This document shows positions 27,563-36,457 of a DNA stretch of 64,000 bases, in pieces; the first letter of the stretch is position 1; every line of letters begins with the position of its first letter. The stretch comes from Phycisphaerales bacterium. Its GTDB lineage: Bacteria > Planctomycetota > Phycisphaerae > Phycisphaerales > UBA1924. Location: assembly GCA_028279375.1 (NCBI GenBank), contig JANQNW010000025.1, positions 51,536 through 115,535 on the forward strand. The letters are read 5' to 3'. Both the position numbers and the translations under genes were made by a program. Under the pieces are notes generated by a model that saw only the letters and a program-made list of their open reading frames with translations, made no database searches and was not told the DNA's origin.

Positions 27563-27627
27563 ATGCCCCATGGGCGGCTACACTCCGGCAGTTGCGCGAT
27601 GCACGCGCACACCGTCTGGAGCGATTC

Positions 27628-28113
27628 ATGTTCATTCGCCACGCTACGCTCGATGACCTCGATCATGTGACGCCGCTCTTCAACGCCTATCGCGTTTTCT
27701 ATGAGCGCACTCCGGATGAGGACGTGTCGCGCACATTTCTGCGAGAGCGTCTTGAGAATGGTGAAGCGACAATACTGATCGCGTTCGATTCGCCGGCAGA
27801 GGGCGAGGCGATGGGATTCATCCAGATCTTCCCGTCATTCTCATCTGTACGCGCATGTCGCACGCTCGTTCTCAATGATCTCTTCGTCGCCGAGTCCCAT
27901 CGGCGGAAGGGCGTTGCGCGCGGGCTCATGCTCGAAGCTGCGGCGTTCGCATCTCGCTCAGGCGCGTTGCGCATGTCGCTGGAGACTGGCGTCGAGAATC
28001 GCAGCGCACAGGCGCTCTATGAATCTCTAGGCTGGGTTCGGGACTCGAGTGAGTATCACTACGCGATCGGCCCGGACGTTATGGAGCAGGCGGCCAGCGA
28101 GACACAGGCCTAA
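27628..28113 (+). CDS. GNAT-family N-acetyltransferase
   Basis: Acyl-CoA-dependent acetyltransferase of 161 residues. The fold signature is complete: N-terminal FIRHATLDDLDHVTPLFNAY, the central strand LVLNDLFVAESHRRKGVARG with the acetyl-CoA-binding R-x-x-G-x-A loop (RRKGVA), and the C-terminal ETGVENRSAQALYESLGWVR. The substrate cannot be predicted. GGAG lies six bases before ATG 27628; the reading frame extends to 27592 but without a better start. Its stop overlaps the stop of tadA on the opposite strand by four bases. Confidence 0.88.
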   Translation: MFIRHATLDDLDHVTPLFNAYRVFYERTPDEDVSRTFLRERLENGEATILIAFDSPAEGEAMGFIQIFPSFSSVRACRTLVLNDLFVAESHRRKGVARGLMLEAAAFASRSGALRMSLETGVENRSAQALYESLGWVRDSSEYHYAIGPDVMEQAASETQA

Positions 28114-28598
28114 CTCCGACGCTTCGACCGGAAGAACGCCCGGAGCAGGTCGCCGCATTCCTCTTCGAGCACACCGGCGATGACCGGCAGCCTGTGATTG
28201 AGACGCGCATCCTCGCACAGTTTGTAGAGCGAGACCACGCCTCCGGCTTTCGGATCCGTCGCGCCGAAGACGAGACGCCCGACGCGCGCGTTGACGATCG
28301 CCCCGGCGCACATCGTGCAAGGCTCGAGCGTCACGACGAGCGTGCAGTCATTCAGGCGCCAGTCGCCGAGCGTCTCGCCTGCTGAACGGAGCGCGAGCAC
28401 CTCCGCATGCGCCGTCGGGTCATTGTCGATTTCGCGCCGATTGAATCCCTCGCCGAGAACGCGCCCGCTCTCTGTCTCGTAGACGAGGGCCCCGATCGGC
28501 GCTTCATCAAGCGATTCCGCCTCCTTCGCGAGTTCGATCGCCCGACGCATCATCTCGAGATCGAGCGCTGTCGCCGTCGTCGCGTCAGGCTCAGCCAC
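28110..28598 (-). CDS. tadA: tRNA-specific adenosine deaminase, GTG start
   Basis: Zinc-dependent deaminase of 162 residues that converts adenosine 34 to inosine in the anticodon of tRNA-Arg(ACG). The deaminase motifs are HAEVLAL (zinc His and catalytic Glu) and LEPCTMCAGAIVNARV (two zinc cysteines), and VFGATDPKAGGVVSLY is typical of TadA. The start is read as GTG at 28598, just inside the end of tatC, with AGAGGA upstream at proper spacing; this gives the usual TadA length, whereas the ATG at 28553 would cut into the first helix region. The genes overlap by eight bases and are probably translated together. Confidence 0.93.
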   Translation of the reverse strand: MAEPDATTATALDLEMMRRAIELAKEAESLDEAPIGALVYETESGRVLGEGFNRREIDNDPTAHAEVLALRSAGETLGDWRLNDCTLVVTLEPCTMCAGAIVNARVGRLVFGATDPKAGGVVSLYKLCEDARLNHRLPVIAGVLEEECGDLLRAFFRSKRRS

Positions 28599-29571
28599 GG
28601 CTGCCGTCCTCTTCGCTGTCGATCGACCCTGCGATCTTCCGCGCAGGCACGACGCGCATAAGCAGAATGCCGAACTCGAAGAGCAGGTAGAGCGGGAGCG
28701 CAAGCAACACCATTGAGATCGGATCCGCAGGCGTCAGGATCGCGCCAGCGATCGCGCATCCGAAGAGCACCATCTTTCGATGACCCGTCAACGAACTCGG
28801 CTCGACGACATCCGCCCAGCCGAGCAGCAGCAAAACCACCGGCAGTTGGAAGGCCACGGCGAAGACGATCCCCAGCAGGAATACGAGATTCACGTACTCA
28901 CTGATTCGATACTGCTGCGCGATCGCGCCGCCACCGGTCATTGGCATCCCGAGCACGCGAACAGCGCCGTCACGATCGGCCACCGCGACCCTGAATTCCT
29001 GAAGATTCGAGTTGAACCAGTACGCACCCGCGCTCGGGGAGCGCGGATCGCCATCGAGGACGACGACGGCCGGCAGGTTCGGAACATTGTCGATCGTCGC
29101 CACGCCCGGGTCCGCTTGCGCCAGCGACGCCCCGAAGAGAATCAGGAATCGAAGGGAAACGGGCAGGAGCACCTTGTAAAGGAAGACCGTCCCCGCGACC
29201 GTCAACGCCGCGGAGAGCGGCACCAGGAAATAGACGAATCGACGCTCATGCGGATAGAGACCCGGCGCCACAAAGAGCCACGCCTGGTAGAGAATCCAGG
29301 GACCAGCCGCCAACAGCGAGATGACGAGCCCCACTTTCAGATAGGCGCTGAAGGGCTCGGTCGGGCTCGTCGCCTGCAGGCGCGACGGCAGCTCAGCGTT
29401 CTTCAGCTGCGTCTCCACCGGGACCATCAGGAACTCCAGAATCGCCCCGCCGAAGACGAGGCACACGATCATGATTGGGATCGGCCCGAGCAGCGATAGG
29501 AAAAGCCGCTTGCGCAGCTCCTCCAGGTGGTCGCCGAAGGACATCGTCTGATCGAGAGCGTGCGGGGTCAT
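28591..29571 (-). CDS. tatC: Twin-arginine translocase subunit TatC with a large periplasmic insertion
   Basis: Six-helix membrane protein of 326 residues that recognises the twin-arginine signal peptide. The family start is clear (SFGDHLEELRKRLFLSLLG), as are the conserved loop FVAPGLYPHERRFVYFL and the late FQLPVVLLLLGWADVV. Between helices three and five, at about residues 150-222, there is an extra stretch of about 70 residues (with PNLPAVVVLDGDPRSP and MPMTGGGAIAQQYRI), which makes this longer than the usual 240-260. TatA/TatB are not in the window. It precedes tadA with an eight-base overlap. Confidence 0.93.
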   Translation of the reverse strand: MTPHALDQTMSFGDHLEELRKRLFLSLLGPIPIMIVCLVFGGAILEFLMVPVETQLKNAELPSRLQATSPTEPFSAYLKVGLVISLLAAGPWILYQAWLFVAPGLYPHERRFVYFLVPLSAALTVAGTVFLYKVLLPVSLRFLILFGASLAQADPGVATIDNVPNLPAVVVLDGDPRSPSAGAYWFNSNLQEFRVAVADRDGAVRVLGMPMTGGGAIAQQYRISEYVNLVFLLGIVFAVAFQLPVVLLLLGWADVVEPSSLTGHRKMVLFGCAIAGAILTPADPISMVLLALPLYLLFEFGILLMRVVPARKIAGSIDSEEDGSRG

Positions 29572-29760
29572 ATCGGACCTTGAGAATCTCCTGGAGCGCG
29601 TAGAGGATCGGCGAGCATACGCACTCGACCCGCGTTGTGGGGCCCGGGAACACGCCTCCGGCGCCCCCGGCGTCGGTTCAAGGAGGTTGACGACCCGGGG
29701 CCGAAGAAATCATCGACAGTCGCTGACGGGTCAGGATACGGGGCGCATCCAGTGGGGCAC

Positions 29761-30342
29761 GTGAACCGGAACGAGGAGCATGAACTGGCCAGGAGGGCCA
29801 TCGGAGGCGATTCCGATGCCGTCCGAGACTTCTGGCGTCTCAGCCGTCGCTGGGTCGCAGCCGTGCTCCTTGCGCACATGCCTCGTGACTGCGAGCTCGA
29901 GGACCTGCTTCAGGATGTCGCCTTGACACTTGTGAATCGCATCTCGGATGTCCGCGACCCGGCGGCAACGCGCGGCTGGCTGCGAATGGTCGCGGTCAAC
30001 ACCGCCAAGACAGCCGCCAGAAAGCGCCGGCCGACGCTCCGTCTCGTGCCCGCGCCGGAGGATGTGCCGTCGGATGTTCCGGATCTCGCCGGCGCCGGGG
30101 AAGCGGACGATCCGGCGCTCCGGGAGGAGGCCAAGCGCGCTCTCGAGGCGGCGCGGGAGCTCCCGGGCGATTACAGCGAGCCGCTGCTGCTTCGCTGCGT
30201 TCACGGCATGACTTACCAGCAGATATCAGAAGCCCTGGGGCTTCCTGTCACCACCATCGAGACGCGACTCGCACGAGCGCGTCGCATGCTTCGAGAGAAC
30301 CTGAGCGCCGGAGATGGCCGAAGCGCGGCCACCGGCGCCTGA
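29761..30342 (+). CDS. ECF-type RNA polymerase sigma factor, GTG start
   Basis: Sigma-70 family factor of 193 residues. Region 2 covers HELARRAIGGDSDAVRDFW through CELEDLLQDVALTLVNRI and ATRGWLRMVAVNTAKT; region 4 is LPGDYSEPLLLRCVHGMTY and the helix-turn-helix QQISEALGLPVTTIETRLAR. The start is taken as GTG 29761 (VNRNEEHELA), because upstream in-frame codons from 29635 give a Pro/Arg-rich extension unlike sigma factors. It is followed after 34 bases by a membrane protein that is the likely anti-sigma factor, then by two exported proteins. The unit ends at a strong terminator, so this sigma factor probably drives its own envelope-related operon. Confidence 0.9.
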   Translation: MNRNEEHELARRAIGGDSDAVRDFWRLSRRWVAAVLLAHMPRDCELEDLLQDVALTLVNRISDVRDPAATRGWLRMVAVNTAKTAARKRRPTLRLVPAPEDVPSDVPDLAGAGEADDPALREEAKRALEAARELPGDYSEPLLLRCVHGMTYQQISEALGLPVTTIETRLARARRMLRENLSAGDGRSAATGA

Positions 30343-30376
30343 CGCACGGGCCTTGAGAGACACACGGGATTCCGTC

Positions 30377-31045
30377 ATGAACGACATGCTCCCAACCGAA
30401 GAACTCGACATTCTGATCACACGCGTCGTGGACAACGAGGCGACAGACGCCGACTGGTCGCGTCTGCAGGAACTCGGAGCGAAGGACGCCGCGGTGTGGC
30501 GTCGCCTCGCCGAGGAACAGCAGATGCACGCGATGCTCTGCACCGCGGCGCGTCCGCTCCTCGCTTCGTCCGACGAGGTGGAAACGCCTCTGGTTCGCAC
30601 GACCGCCTCCAGGTCACCGTGGAGCCTGCGCATCGGCGCGGGACTGGGCTGGGCGGCCGCCGCCGCCCTGGCGCTCATGTGGTACGTGGCGCCCGGTTCG
30701 TCGCCGACGCCTGTCAACGCGACAGATTCCGTCGTCGACACTCGTCAGGTCGAGCAGCCGGTGGGGAATCTGACAGATGTCGCGTTGCGGGGCGACGCGG
30801 ACGATCTTTATTCGCGTTACCTCGATGTCGGCCTCCAGGAAGGCCGCGTTGTCGGGCAGTTGCCCTCTCGTATGGTCGAGGTGCAGCGAGCGCCTGACGG
30901 TCAGGGATATGTCGTCCTGTATGTGCGCCCGATTCTCGAGCGTCAGCGCGTCAATGACCTGTACAAGTTCGGCGTCGATGAGCAGGGCAATCCGCAGACG
31001 CTGCGCACGCTGCCGGCGAACTTCACCGAGAAGCAGACTTACTGA
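30377..31045 (+). CDS. Single-pass membrane protein, candidate anti-sigma factor
   Basis: Membrane protein of 222 residues. The N-terminal 75 residues (TEELDILITRVVDNEATDAD, WSRLQELGAKDAAVWRRLAE) resemble the cytoplasmic helical part of planctomycete anti-sigma and FecR-like proteins, without the HxxxCxxC zinc motif. One membrane helix follows (IGAGLGWAAAAALALMWYVA), then a periplasmic part of about 120 residues ending PANFTEKQTY. The start at 30377 is not supported by a strong ribosome binding site; the ATG at 30386 is an alternative. Position directly after an ECF sigma gene is the main argument for the assignment. Confidence 0.7.
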   Translation: MNDMLPTEELDILITRVVDNEATDADWSRLQELGAKDAAVWRRLAEEQQMHAMLCTAARPLLASSDEVETPLVRTTASRSPWSLRIGAGLGWAAAAALALMWYVAPGSSPTPVNATDSVVDTRQVEQPVGNLTDVALRGDADDLYSRYLDVGLQEGRVVGQLPSRMVEVQRAPDGQGYVVLYVRPILERQRVNDLYKFGVDEQGNPQTLRTLPANFTEKQTY

Positions 31046-31116
31046 GCGATGAACGCGGCGCGCGTCACAGAGCCGCCCCCGCGATTGAACAGCCAACTCC
31101 AGGGAGGAACTGGATT

Positions 31117-32706
31117 ATGAGAACGAGCATTCTTTCAGCAGTCGGATTGTCCGCGGCGAGCGTTGTGGCCGCTGCGGCCGTCGTGCCGGGAGTCGCCGAC
31201 TCCGTCGTCACCGCCGCCGGTAAGCAGACAGCCAATCTCACGCAGGCGATCAACGACTTTCGATCCCGCCTGGCGCCGCAGGACCCGGCCTACACACGAA
31301 TCAACAGCAACATCCAGTGGATGGACTGCGCTGTTGAGTTGACGCCGGTCTGCGACAGGCACCGGGATGAGGAAGTTCGGAGCTTTGTCTTCCGAACGGA
31401 TGGCGATGATCTCGCCGGCGATATCGAAGGCCGCATTGAGATCATCATCGAGGAGCTTCATGACAAACTGCAGCACCTCGATGCGCTCAAGGAGCTTGAC
31501 ATCGAGATCCTCGGCGACGACGGCGAGAATGTCTTCGTTCTCAGCCCGGATCACGCAGGCAGGACCTTCGAGTGGCGTACGGGCGACAAGCGCGAGGTGA
31601 TCGTCGCCCCGCACGCTGGCCACGACGAGGAGATCATCATTCTCCGCGGCGGCCCGCACGCCGACGGCAAGGTCGCGCCGCAGGGCAAGCATGGATTCCG
31701 CTGGGAATCCGACTCCGGTGAGGTCGTCGAGTTCGACTTCGATATGGACTTTGATTTCGAATTCGGTGGTGAGGACGCGCCCCACGGCAGGTTCATCATC
31801 AAGCAGTTTGGCGGCGACGCTCCTCATGGCGCTCACCGTCTTCATCGCGCCCCGAACAGCGGAAAGGCCAAGGGCGGCAAGGGCTTCCGGTTCTTCACGG
31901 CGCCCAAGGCGCCGGCGGCCGGCGGTTCGTGCTGCAAGAGCAGTTGCTGCGGCGGCAAAGCGTCGAAGCAGTCATCGAAGCGCGGCAAGATCCTGCTTCG
32001 CGAGCACACCGACCGACTGCACGGCCATCGCGACCGAATTCACAAGCACGGCAAGAAGCTCCACGAGCACATGCGCCATCTGCACAAGCGCCTCAAGCAG
32101 GATCGCGGTCTGCATGAGAATCACTTCAAGCACCGCAAGCACAGCGACGCGCTCGCGCCGACTCCTGCGCTCCCGCGCAGTCTCGGCGCCGTGCAGACGG
32201 CCGCCGATCTCTACGAGGGCTCGCTTCAGGAGCAGGCTGTGCAGGCGATCGCGACCGAACTCCGCAGCCAACTGACGTATGAACTCTCCGCGCTTTCGCG
32301 CACGCTCGATAGCGAGCAGGCCGAGCTGCTTGCGGACATCGCTGACTCTGCGGCCCGCAAGGCGGTCGCCGATGCGAACTTCCGTGTGGAGGATGATCAG
32401 ATCCTCCTCGGCGAGTGGATCGCATCGAATCGCGCCGAACTCCAGAAGAAACTGACGGATGTCGTCACGAGACGCGTCCGTATTGAGGGAGAGGGCGGCG
32501 CCGCCGCAATCTCCGAGGCGGTGCGCCAGACGCTTGACGACTTGTCGTCACTCGAAGTCAGCCTCAGTGACGCGACCCGCGCTCATCACGAGCGCATGCT
32601 CGAGGCCGCGGAAAACGTGAGGAAGCTGGCGCCCGAGACACCGAGGCGGGAGTTCCCGAAGTTCCGCAAGACGAAGGACGGCGGCGTGCGGGAGTTTCCG
32701 GCCTGA
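31117..32706 (+). CDS. Secreted histidine- and cysteine-rich protein of unknown function
   Basis: Exported protein of 529 residues matching no family I recognise. GGGAGGA precedes the ATG and a signal peptide covers about residues 1-28. Acidic stretches (FDFDMDFDFEFGGED) are followed by a cysteine cluster, GGSCCKSSCCGGK (about 269-281), and then by a highly charged helix with many histidines (LHGHRDRIHKHGKKLHEHMR, HLHKRLKQDRGLHENHFKHR; about 300-342). The C-terminal 170 residues are helical with heptad-like spacing and may form a coiled coil. The Cys and His clusters suggest metal binding, which is inference. It is the third gene of the ECF operon, after the anti-sigma candidate and before the PDZ protein. 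Confidence 0.75.
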   Translation: MRTSILSAVGLSAASVVAAAAVVPGVADSVVTAAGKQTANLTQAINDFRSRLAPQDPAYTRINSNIQWMDCAVELTPVCDRHRDEEVRSFVFRTDGDDLAGDIEGRIEIIIEELHDKLQHLDALKELDIEILGDDGENVFVLSPDHAGRTFEWRTGDKREVIVAPHAGHDEEIIILRGGPHADGKVAPQGKHGFRWESDSGEVVEFDFDMDFDFEFGGEDAPHGRFIIKQFGGDAPHGAHRLHRAPNSGKAKGGKGFRFFTAPKAPAAGGSCCKSSCCGGKASKQSSKRGKILLREHTDRLHGHRDRIHKHGKKLHEHMRHLHKRLKQDRGLHENHFKHRKHSDALAPTPALPRSLGAVQTAADLYEGSLQEQAVQAIATELRSQLTYELSALSRTLDSEQAELLADIADSAARKAVADANFRVEDDQILLGEWIASNRAELQKKLTDVVTRRVRIEGEGGAAAISEAVRQTLDDLSSLEVSLSDATRAHHERMLEAAENVRKLAPETPRREFPKFRKTKDGGVREFPA

Positions 32707-32778
32707 GCGCCGGACAGCACTGAAGAGACAACAACATCCGCGCATGACAGATGCGCGATACCGCAGGAGCTACCAACC

Positions 32779-34071
32779 ATGAAACGCATTCTCTCCACCA
32801 GTCTGGTCGCTGGAGTTCTGGCTGCGGCCGGCATGCCGGCGAGCGCCGGCGAGCGCATGCAGGAAGAGACCGTTGACGTCTCCGTGAGCGTCTCGACAAA
32901 CAACGACGCCGTCCTGCTCGAGGCCGGCCACAAGGACCTCGGCATCAACGTCACTGGCTCGATCACCGTCCAGGATGATGAAGGCGGCGAGATCGTCATC
33001 AAACTCGCCGACGGCGAGTGCATCTGCATGATCAACGGCGAGAAGATCGATCCTGACGAGATCGAGACCAACATGGACGATGGCGTTCTCGTCATCTCCC
33101 GCGATGGCGAGGAGATCTACCGCCTCGATCTCCCCAACTTCGTCGGCAATCAGCTCGATATCGACTTCTTCCGGGGCGAATCCGGCGGGCCGGCGTGGAG
33201 ATTCGACACGAAGGGCAACATCAACTTCGGCGGGCAGAGCACCGATCTCCTTCGTTTCGCCGCCCCCCCGGCCGATCGCAAGCTGCGCATGGGCGTCTCA
33301 CTGAGCGACGTCGGTGAAGACAAAGTGAAGGCGTACGGCCTGCGCTCCGGCGATGGGCTCGTGGTCGTCGAAGTGCAGGAAGGACTTCCTGCCGAACGCG
33401 CCGGCGTGCTCGCTCAAGACGTCATCGTGCGGGTCGATGGCAAGCCCGCGACGCTCGAGCGCCTACGTGGCGTCATTGAGGAATCTGAAGAAGGCGACGA
33501 GGTCATCATCGAGATCATCCGCGATGGCGATGAGCGGGAAATCGTCGTCGAACTCGAGGAGATCGAGGTTCCGCAAGCGCCGCGCTACTGGCTCAATCAC
33601 GACGGCGCCGGCGGCAATAGGTTCGAATTCGAGTTCGACTCGGAAGATATGCAGGAAGCGATGTCCCGCGCCAAGACGCTCTTCCACGAGAAGATGCATG
33701 AGCACGGCGTGCACGCTAACGAGGAGGCCGGGCGCATTCACCAGCTTATCCTCGAGAAGCTGCACGACATCGAACTCGACGACGAGACCAAGCACGAAGT
33801 GCACGAGGCGCTCCACCAGGCGCTGAAGTCGCTTGAGAATCTCGAGATCGACTACCTCCAGTTCCCGGAGATTCACATCGGTCGCGGTGGCGATGATGAG
33901 CGCATTCTCATTGTTCCTGAGCCCGGCGAGCATGTGAAGGAAGAGATAATTCTCCGGGAAGAGGCGCCTGAGGCGCGAAACTCGGACCTTCAGAATCGGT
34001 TAAACCGCATGGAGGACCGAATGTCCCGCATCGAGCGACTCCTCGAGAAGCTCATTGAGGACAACAACTGA
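32779..34071 (+). CDS. Secreted PDZ-domain protein with C-terminal coiled coil
   Basis: Exported protein of 430 residues. The ATG is preceded by AGGAG nine bases upstream and a signal peptide ends MPASAGE. The middle holds one PDZ domain (about 165-265): MGVSLSDVGEDKVKAYGL, VVEVQEGLPAERAGVLAQDV, IVRVDGKPATLERLRGVIEE. No protease triad is present. The second half is acidic and helical with scattered histidines (EKMHEHGVHANEEAGRIHQL), and the last 35 residues (LQNRLNRMEDRMSRIERLLE) are a strong coiled coil. It shares an acidic, His-containing style with the preceding protein, suggesting the two act together. It is the last gene before the terminator at 34167-34218. Confidence 0.82.
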   Translation: MKRILSTSLVAGVLAAAGMPASAGERMQEETVDVSVSVSTNNDAVLLEAGHKDLGINVTGSITVQDDEGGEIVIKLADGECICMINGEKIDPDEIETNMDDGVLVISRDGEEIYRLDLPNFVGNQLDIDFFRGESGGPAWRFDTKGNINFGGQSTDLLRFAAPPADRKLRMGVSLSDVGEDKVKAYGLRSGDGLVVVEVQEGLPAERAGVLAQDVIVRVDGKPATLERLRGVIEESEEGDEVIIEIIRDGDEREIVVELEEIEVPQAPRYWLNHDGAGGNRFEFEFDSEDMQEAMSRAKTLFHEKMHEHGVHANEEAGRIHQLILEKLHDIELDDETKHEVHEALHQALKSLENLEIDYLQFPEIHIGRGGDDERILIVPEPGEHVKEEIILREEAPEARNSDLQNRLNRMEDRMSRIERLLEKLIEDNN

Positions 34072-34166
34072 GTTGACCGGCTTCAGCGGCGGACTGATTG
34101 GAGCCAACTCCTCCTCCGGGGGTCCGGGTCATCCGCCCGGGTCCCGTCGCTGAGACTCTCTGATCC

Positions 34167-34218
34167 GCGACCGCGGCGTCTTTCCCTAGGAACGGACGGC
34201 GCGGTCGCGCTTTTTTTT
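34167..34218 (+). terminator. Rho-independent terminator of the ECF/PDZ operon
   Basis: A stem with arms at about 34167-34180 (GCGACCGCG, mismatch, CGTC) and 34194-34208 is followed by eight consecutive T at 34211-34218. It lies about 100 bases after the PDZ gene and before the M61-like peptidase gene. Confidence 0.88.
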
Positions 34219-34389
34219 GCGCTTCCACTCATTCGCGCTCCGCTGGGTTGTCCGCCCTGTCGCGCGCTCGCTCGTCGCGGAGGCGACATCTCCTACACTC
34301 AGCGACCGCACGTGTCCCCGCCGTGCCGGATGGCGTCGGGACACGTCCTCGATATTTGCCTCGTCCGGTCGGCGGAAGGAACACATCTC

Positions 34390-36288
34390 ATGCGATCCGC
34401 GATCGCCCGTCCCCCAGCGACCCTCATATACGTCGTCACGGCGCTCCTGGGCGCCTTTCAGATCAGCGCCGATGCCGCCACGCATATGACGCTCGAGGTG
34501 GACGCCACAGACGCCCCACGCGGCCTGCTGTCAGCCGAGTTGGAAATCCCCGTCGGCCCCGGACCTGTCGACCTCTACTTCGTCGAGTGGACGCCCGGCA
34601 ATCACAACCCCAGCGGTCCGATCCAGAATCTCGTCGACTTCTCGATCACGGACAGCCAGGGGCACAGAATTCACTGGGATCGCGATCCGGCGCATGTGCA
34701 TCGCGTCACGGCCAACGTGCCAACGGGCGTGGAAGAGCTTCGCGTGTCGTTGCGCTACATCTGCAATCAGCCATCGGTGATATCCCGCTCGACGGACTCG
34801 TATGGCCACCGTAACTACGCCGCGCTCAACTGGAACACCGTCCTCGTCTATCCGGGCGACACCGACAAGGGCGATCTCATGGTCAGCGCTTCGATTCGAA
34901 CACCGAAGGATTGGCGCGTGGCGGCGCCGCTGCCGGTGGATCGTGATCAGACGCGCGTCGGCGTCACGTCATTTGCTCCTGTGAATCTCGCTCAGCTCAT
35001 TGACTCGCCGGTCGTTCTCGGTTCGCTGCTGAAGACGCATACGCTCGCAGTGACGCCGGATGAGCCTCACGTTGTTGACAGCGTCGGGCCGCGCCCCGAA
35101 CTCGTCGAACTCCCCGCTGCGCGTCTCGAGAAGTACGCGGAGGTCGTGCGCCAGACGCAGCACGTCTTCGGCGAGTTCCCGCGCGATCAGTACCGATTCC
35201 AGTTCTTCGTCGATGACCGGCTGCCCAGCTTCGGCGTCGAGCATCACGAATGCACCTTTATCTCTTTCACGGAGGATGAGATTCTCCACTGCGAGGCCGA
35301 GGGCGGCGACCCCCACACCGTCGTGCCGCATGAGTACATCCACGTCTGGAATGGCAAGCTTCGAACACCGGCGGGGCTGCTCGCTCGTGACTTCCACACG
35401 CCGGCGATCACCGACCTCCTGTGGGTGTACGAGGGCTTGACGACCTACTACACGGACGTCATCGCCATTCGCGCCGGCCTCCTGACGCGCGAGCAATTTG
35501 ATCATCGACTCGCCAATCGCATCGAGCGTTATCAGCAGCAGGCGGGCAGGCAGTGGCGCAGCGTCGAGGACACGGCTCGAGCGCAGCGATTCCTGCGCGA
35601 CGGCTCCCCACGCTGGGGCGACTTGCGGCGCCGTCAGGACTACTACAGCGAGGGAGCGCTCGTCTGGATGGAGGCGGACGCGATCATCCGGCGCGGCACG
35701 AGTGGAGCAAAGTCCCTCGATGATTTCTGCCGCGCGTTCTTCGATGTTCAGGCCGGGGAGTACGGCGATCCCGTGGAATACACGCGCGACGAAGTGATCG
35801 AAGGCCTGAACGAAATCTACGCGGGCCATGACTGGGACTCGTTCTTCCACGAGCGTATTGAGAAGCCAGTCGATGATCTGCGCATTGACGTCGCAGAGCA
35901 CCTCGGCTACCGGCTCGAATACGTTGACGAGCCAACTCGTCTGCAAGAGGACGATCTTGAATCCACGAATGGCGTGCGCCTTCGCACATCGCTCGGCTTC
36001 GACGCCGATGAGGACGGGAAGATCACCTCGATCGTGCCGGGCTCACTGGCCGACCGCGCTGGTCTGGACTACGGAGTTCGGATCGTCTTCGTAGGCGATC
36101 GCCTTTTCTCGGATTCGGCGCTCGAGCGGGCGGTCGCAGACGGCGACGTGCTCCTCGGTGTGACATTCGATGAGGAGACGATCGAGCGCATCGGGATGCC
36201 ATATCTCGACGGAATGCGATTTCCTCGCTTGGAGAGACAGGACGACGCCCCCGACCTGATCGCGGACATCGTCAGGCCGCTCCGATAA
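34390..36288 (+). CDS. M61-family-like metallopeptidase (glycyl aminopeptidase-like), secreted
   Basis: Exported gluzincin-type peptidase of 632 residues. A signal peptide lies at the start (AIARPPATLIYVVTALLGAF). The N-terminal domain has the M61 pattern with VDLYFVEWTPGNHNP near residue 60. The zinc motif is HEYIH within VPHEYIHVWNGK, and the third ligand is the Glu of LLWVYEGLTTYYTD, as in M61 enzymes. A C-terminal PDZ-like portion (KITSIVPGSLADRAGLDYGV) fits the family layout. The start at 34390 has GGAAGGAA about nine bases upstream; the frame is open to 34312 but that would put charged residues before the signal. It is alone between a terminator and the next secreted protein. Confidence 0.87.
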   Translation: MRSAIARPPATLIYVVTALLGAFQISADAATHMTLEVDATDAPRGLLSAELEIPVGPGPVDLYFVEWTPGNHNPSGPIQNLVDFSITDSQGHRIHWDRDPAHVHRVTANVPTGVEELRVSLRYICNQPSVISRSTDSYGHRNYAALNWNTVLVYPGDTDKGDLMVSASIRTPKDWRVAAPLPVDRDQTRVGVTSFAPVNLAQLIDSPVVLGSLLKTHTLAVTPDEPHVVDSVGPRPELVELPAARLEKYAEVVRQTQHVFGEFPRDQYRFQFFVDDRLPSFGVEHHECTFISFTEDEILHCEAEGGDPHTVVPHEYIHVWNGKLRTPAGLLARDFHTPAITDLLWVYEGLTTYYTDVIAIRAGLLTREQFDHRLANRIERYQQQAGRQWRSVEDTARAQRFLRDGSPRWGDLRRRQDYYSEGALVWMEADAIIRRGTSGAKSLDDFCRAFFDVQAGEYGDPVEYTRDEVIEGLNEIYAGHDWDSFFHERIEKPVDDLRIDVAEHLGYRLEYVDEPTRLQEDDLESTNGVRLRTSLGFDADEDGKITSIVPGSLADRAGLDYGVRIVFVGDRLFSDSALERAVADGDVLLGVTFDEETIERIGMPYLDGMRFPRLERQDDAPDLIADIVRPLR

Positions 36289-36457
36289 GCAGAGGCATAC
36301 CTTGCCAGGTTGTGTTCGAGACGCCACCTGCGTCCATCTCTTCGTTATCCACTCGGCGCAACCCGCACAGGCGTCATGCTTGGTGCAGTCGGCGCAGACC
36401 GACCGGGGTGAGACTCCGGCCAGGCGCCCTGCGTCCGGAAATCGAAGGGAAGAGAAG

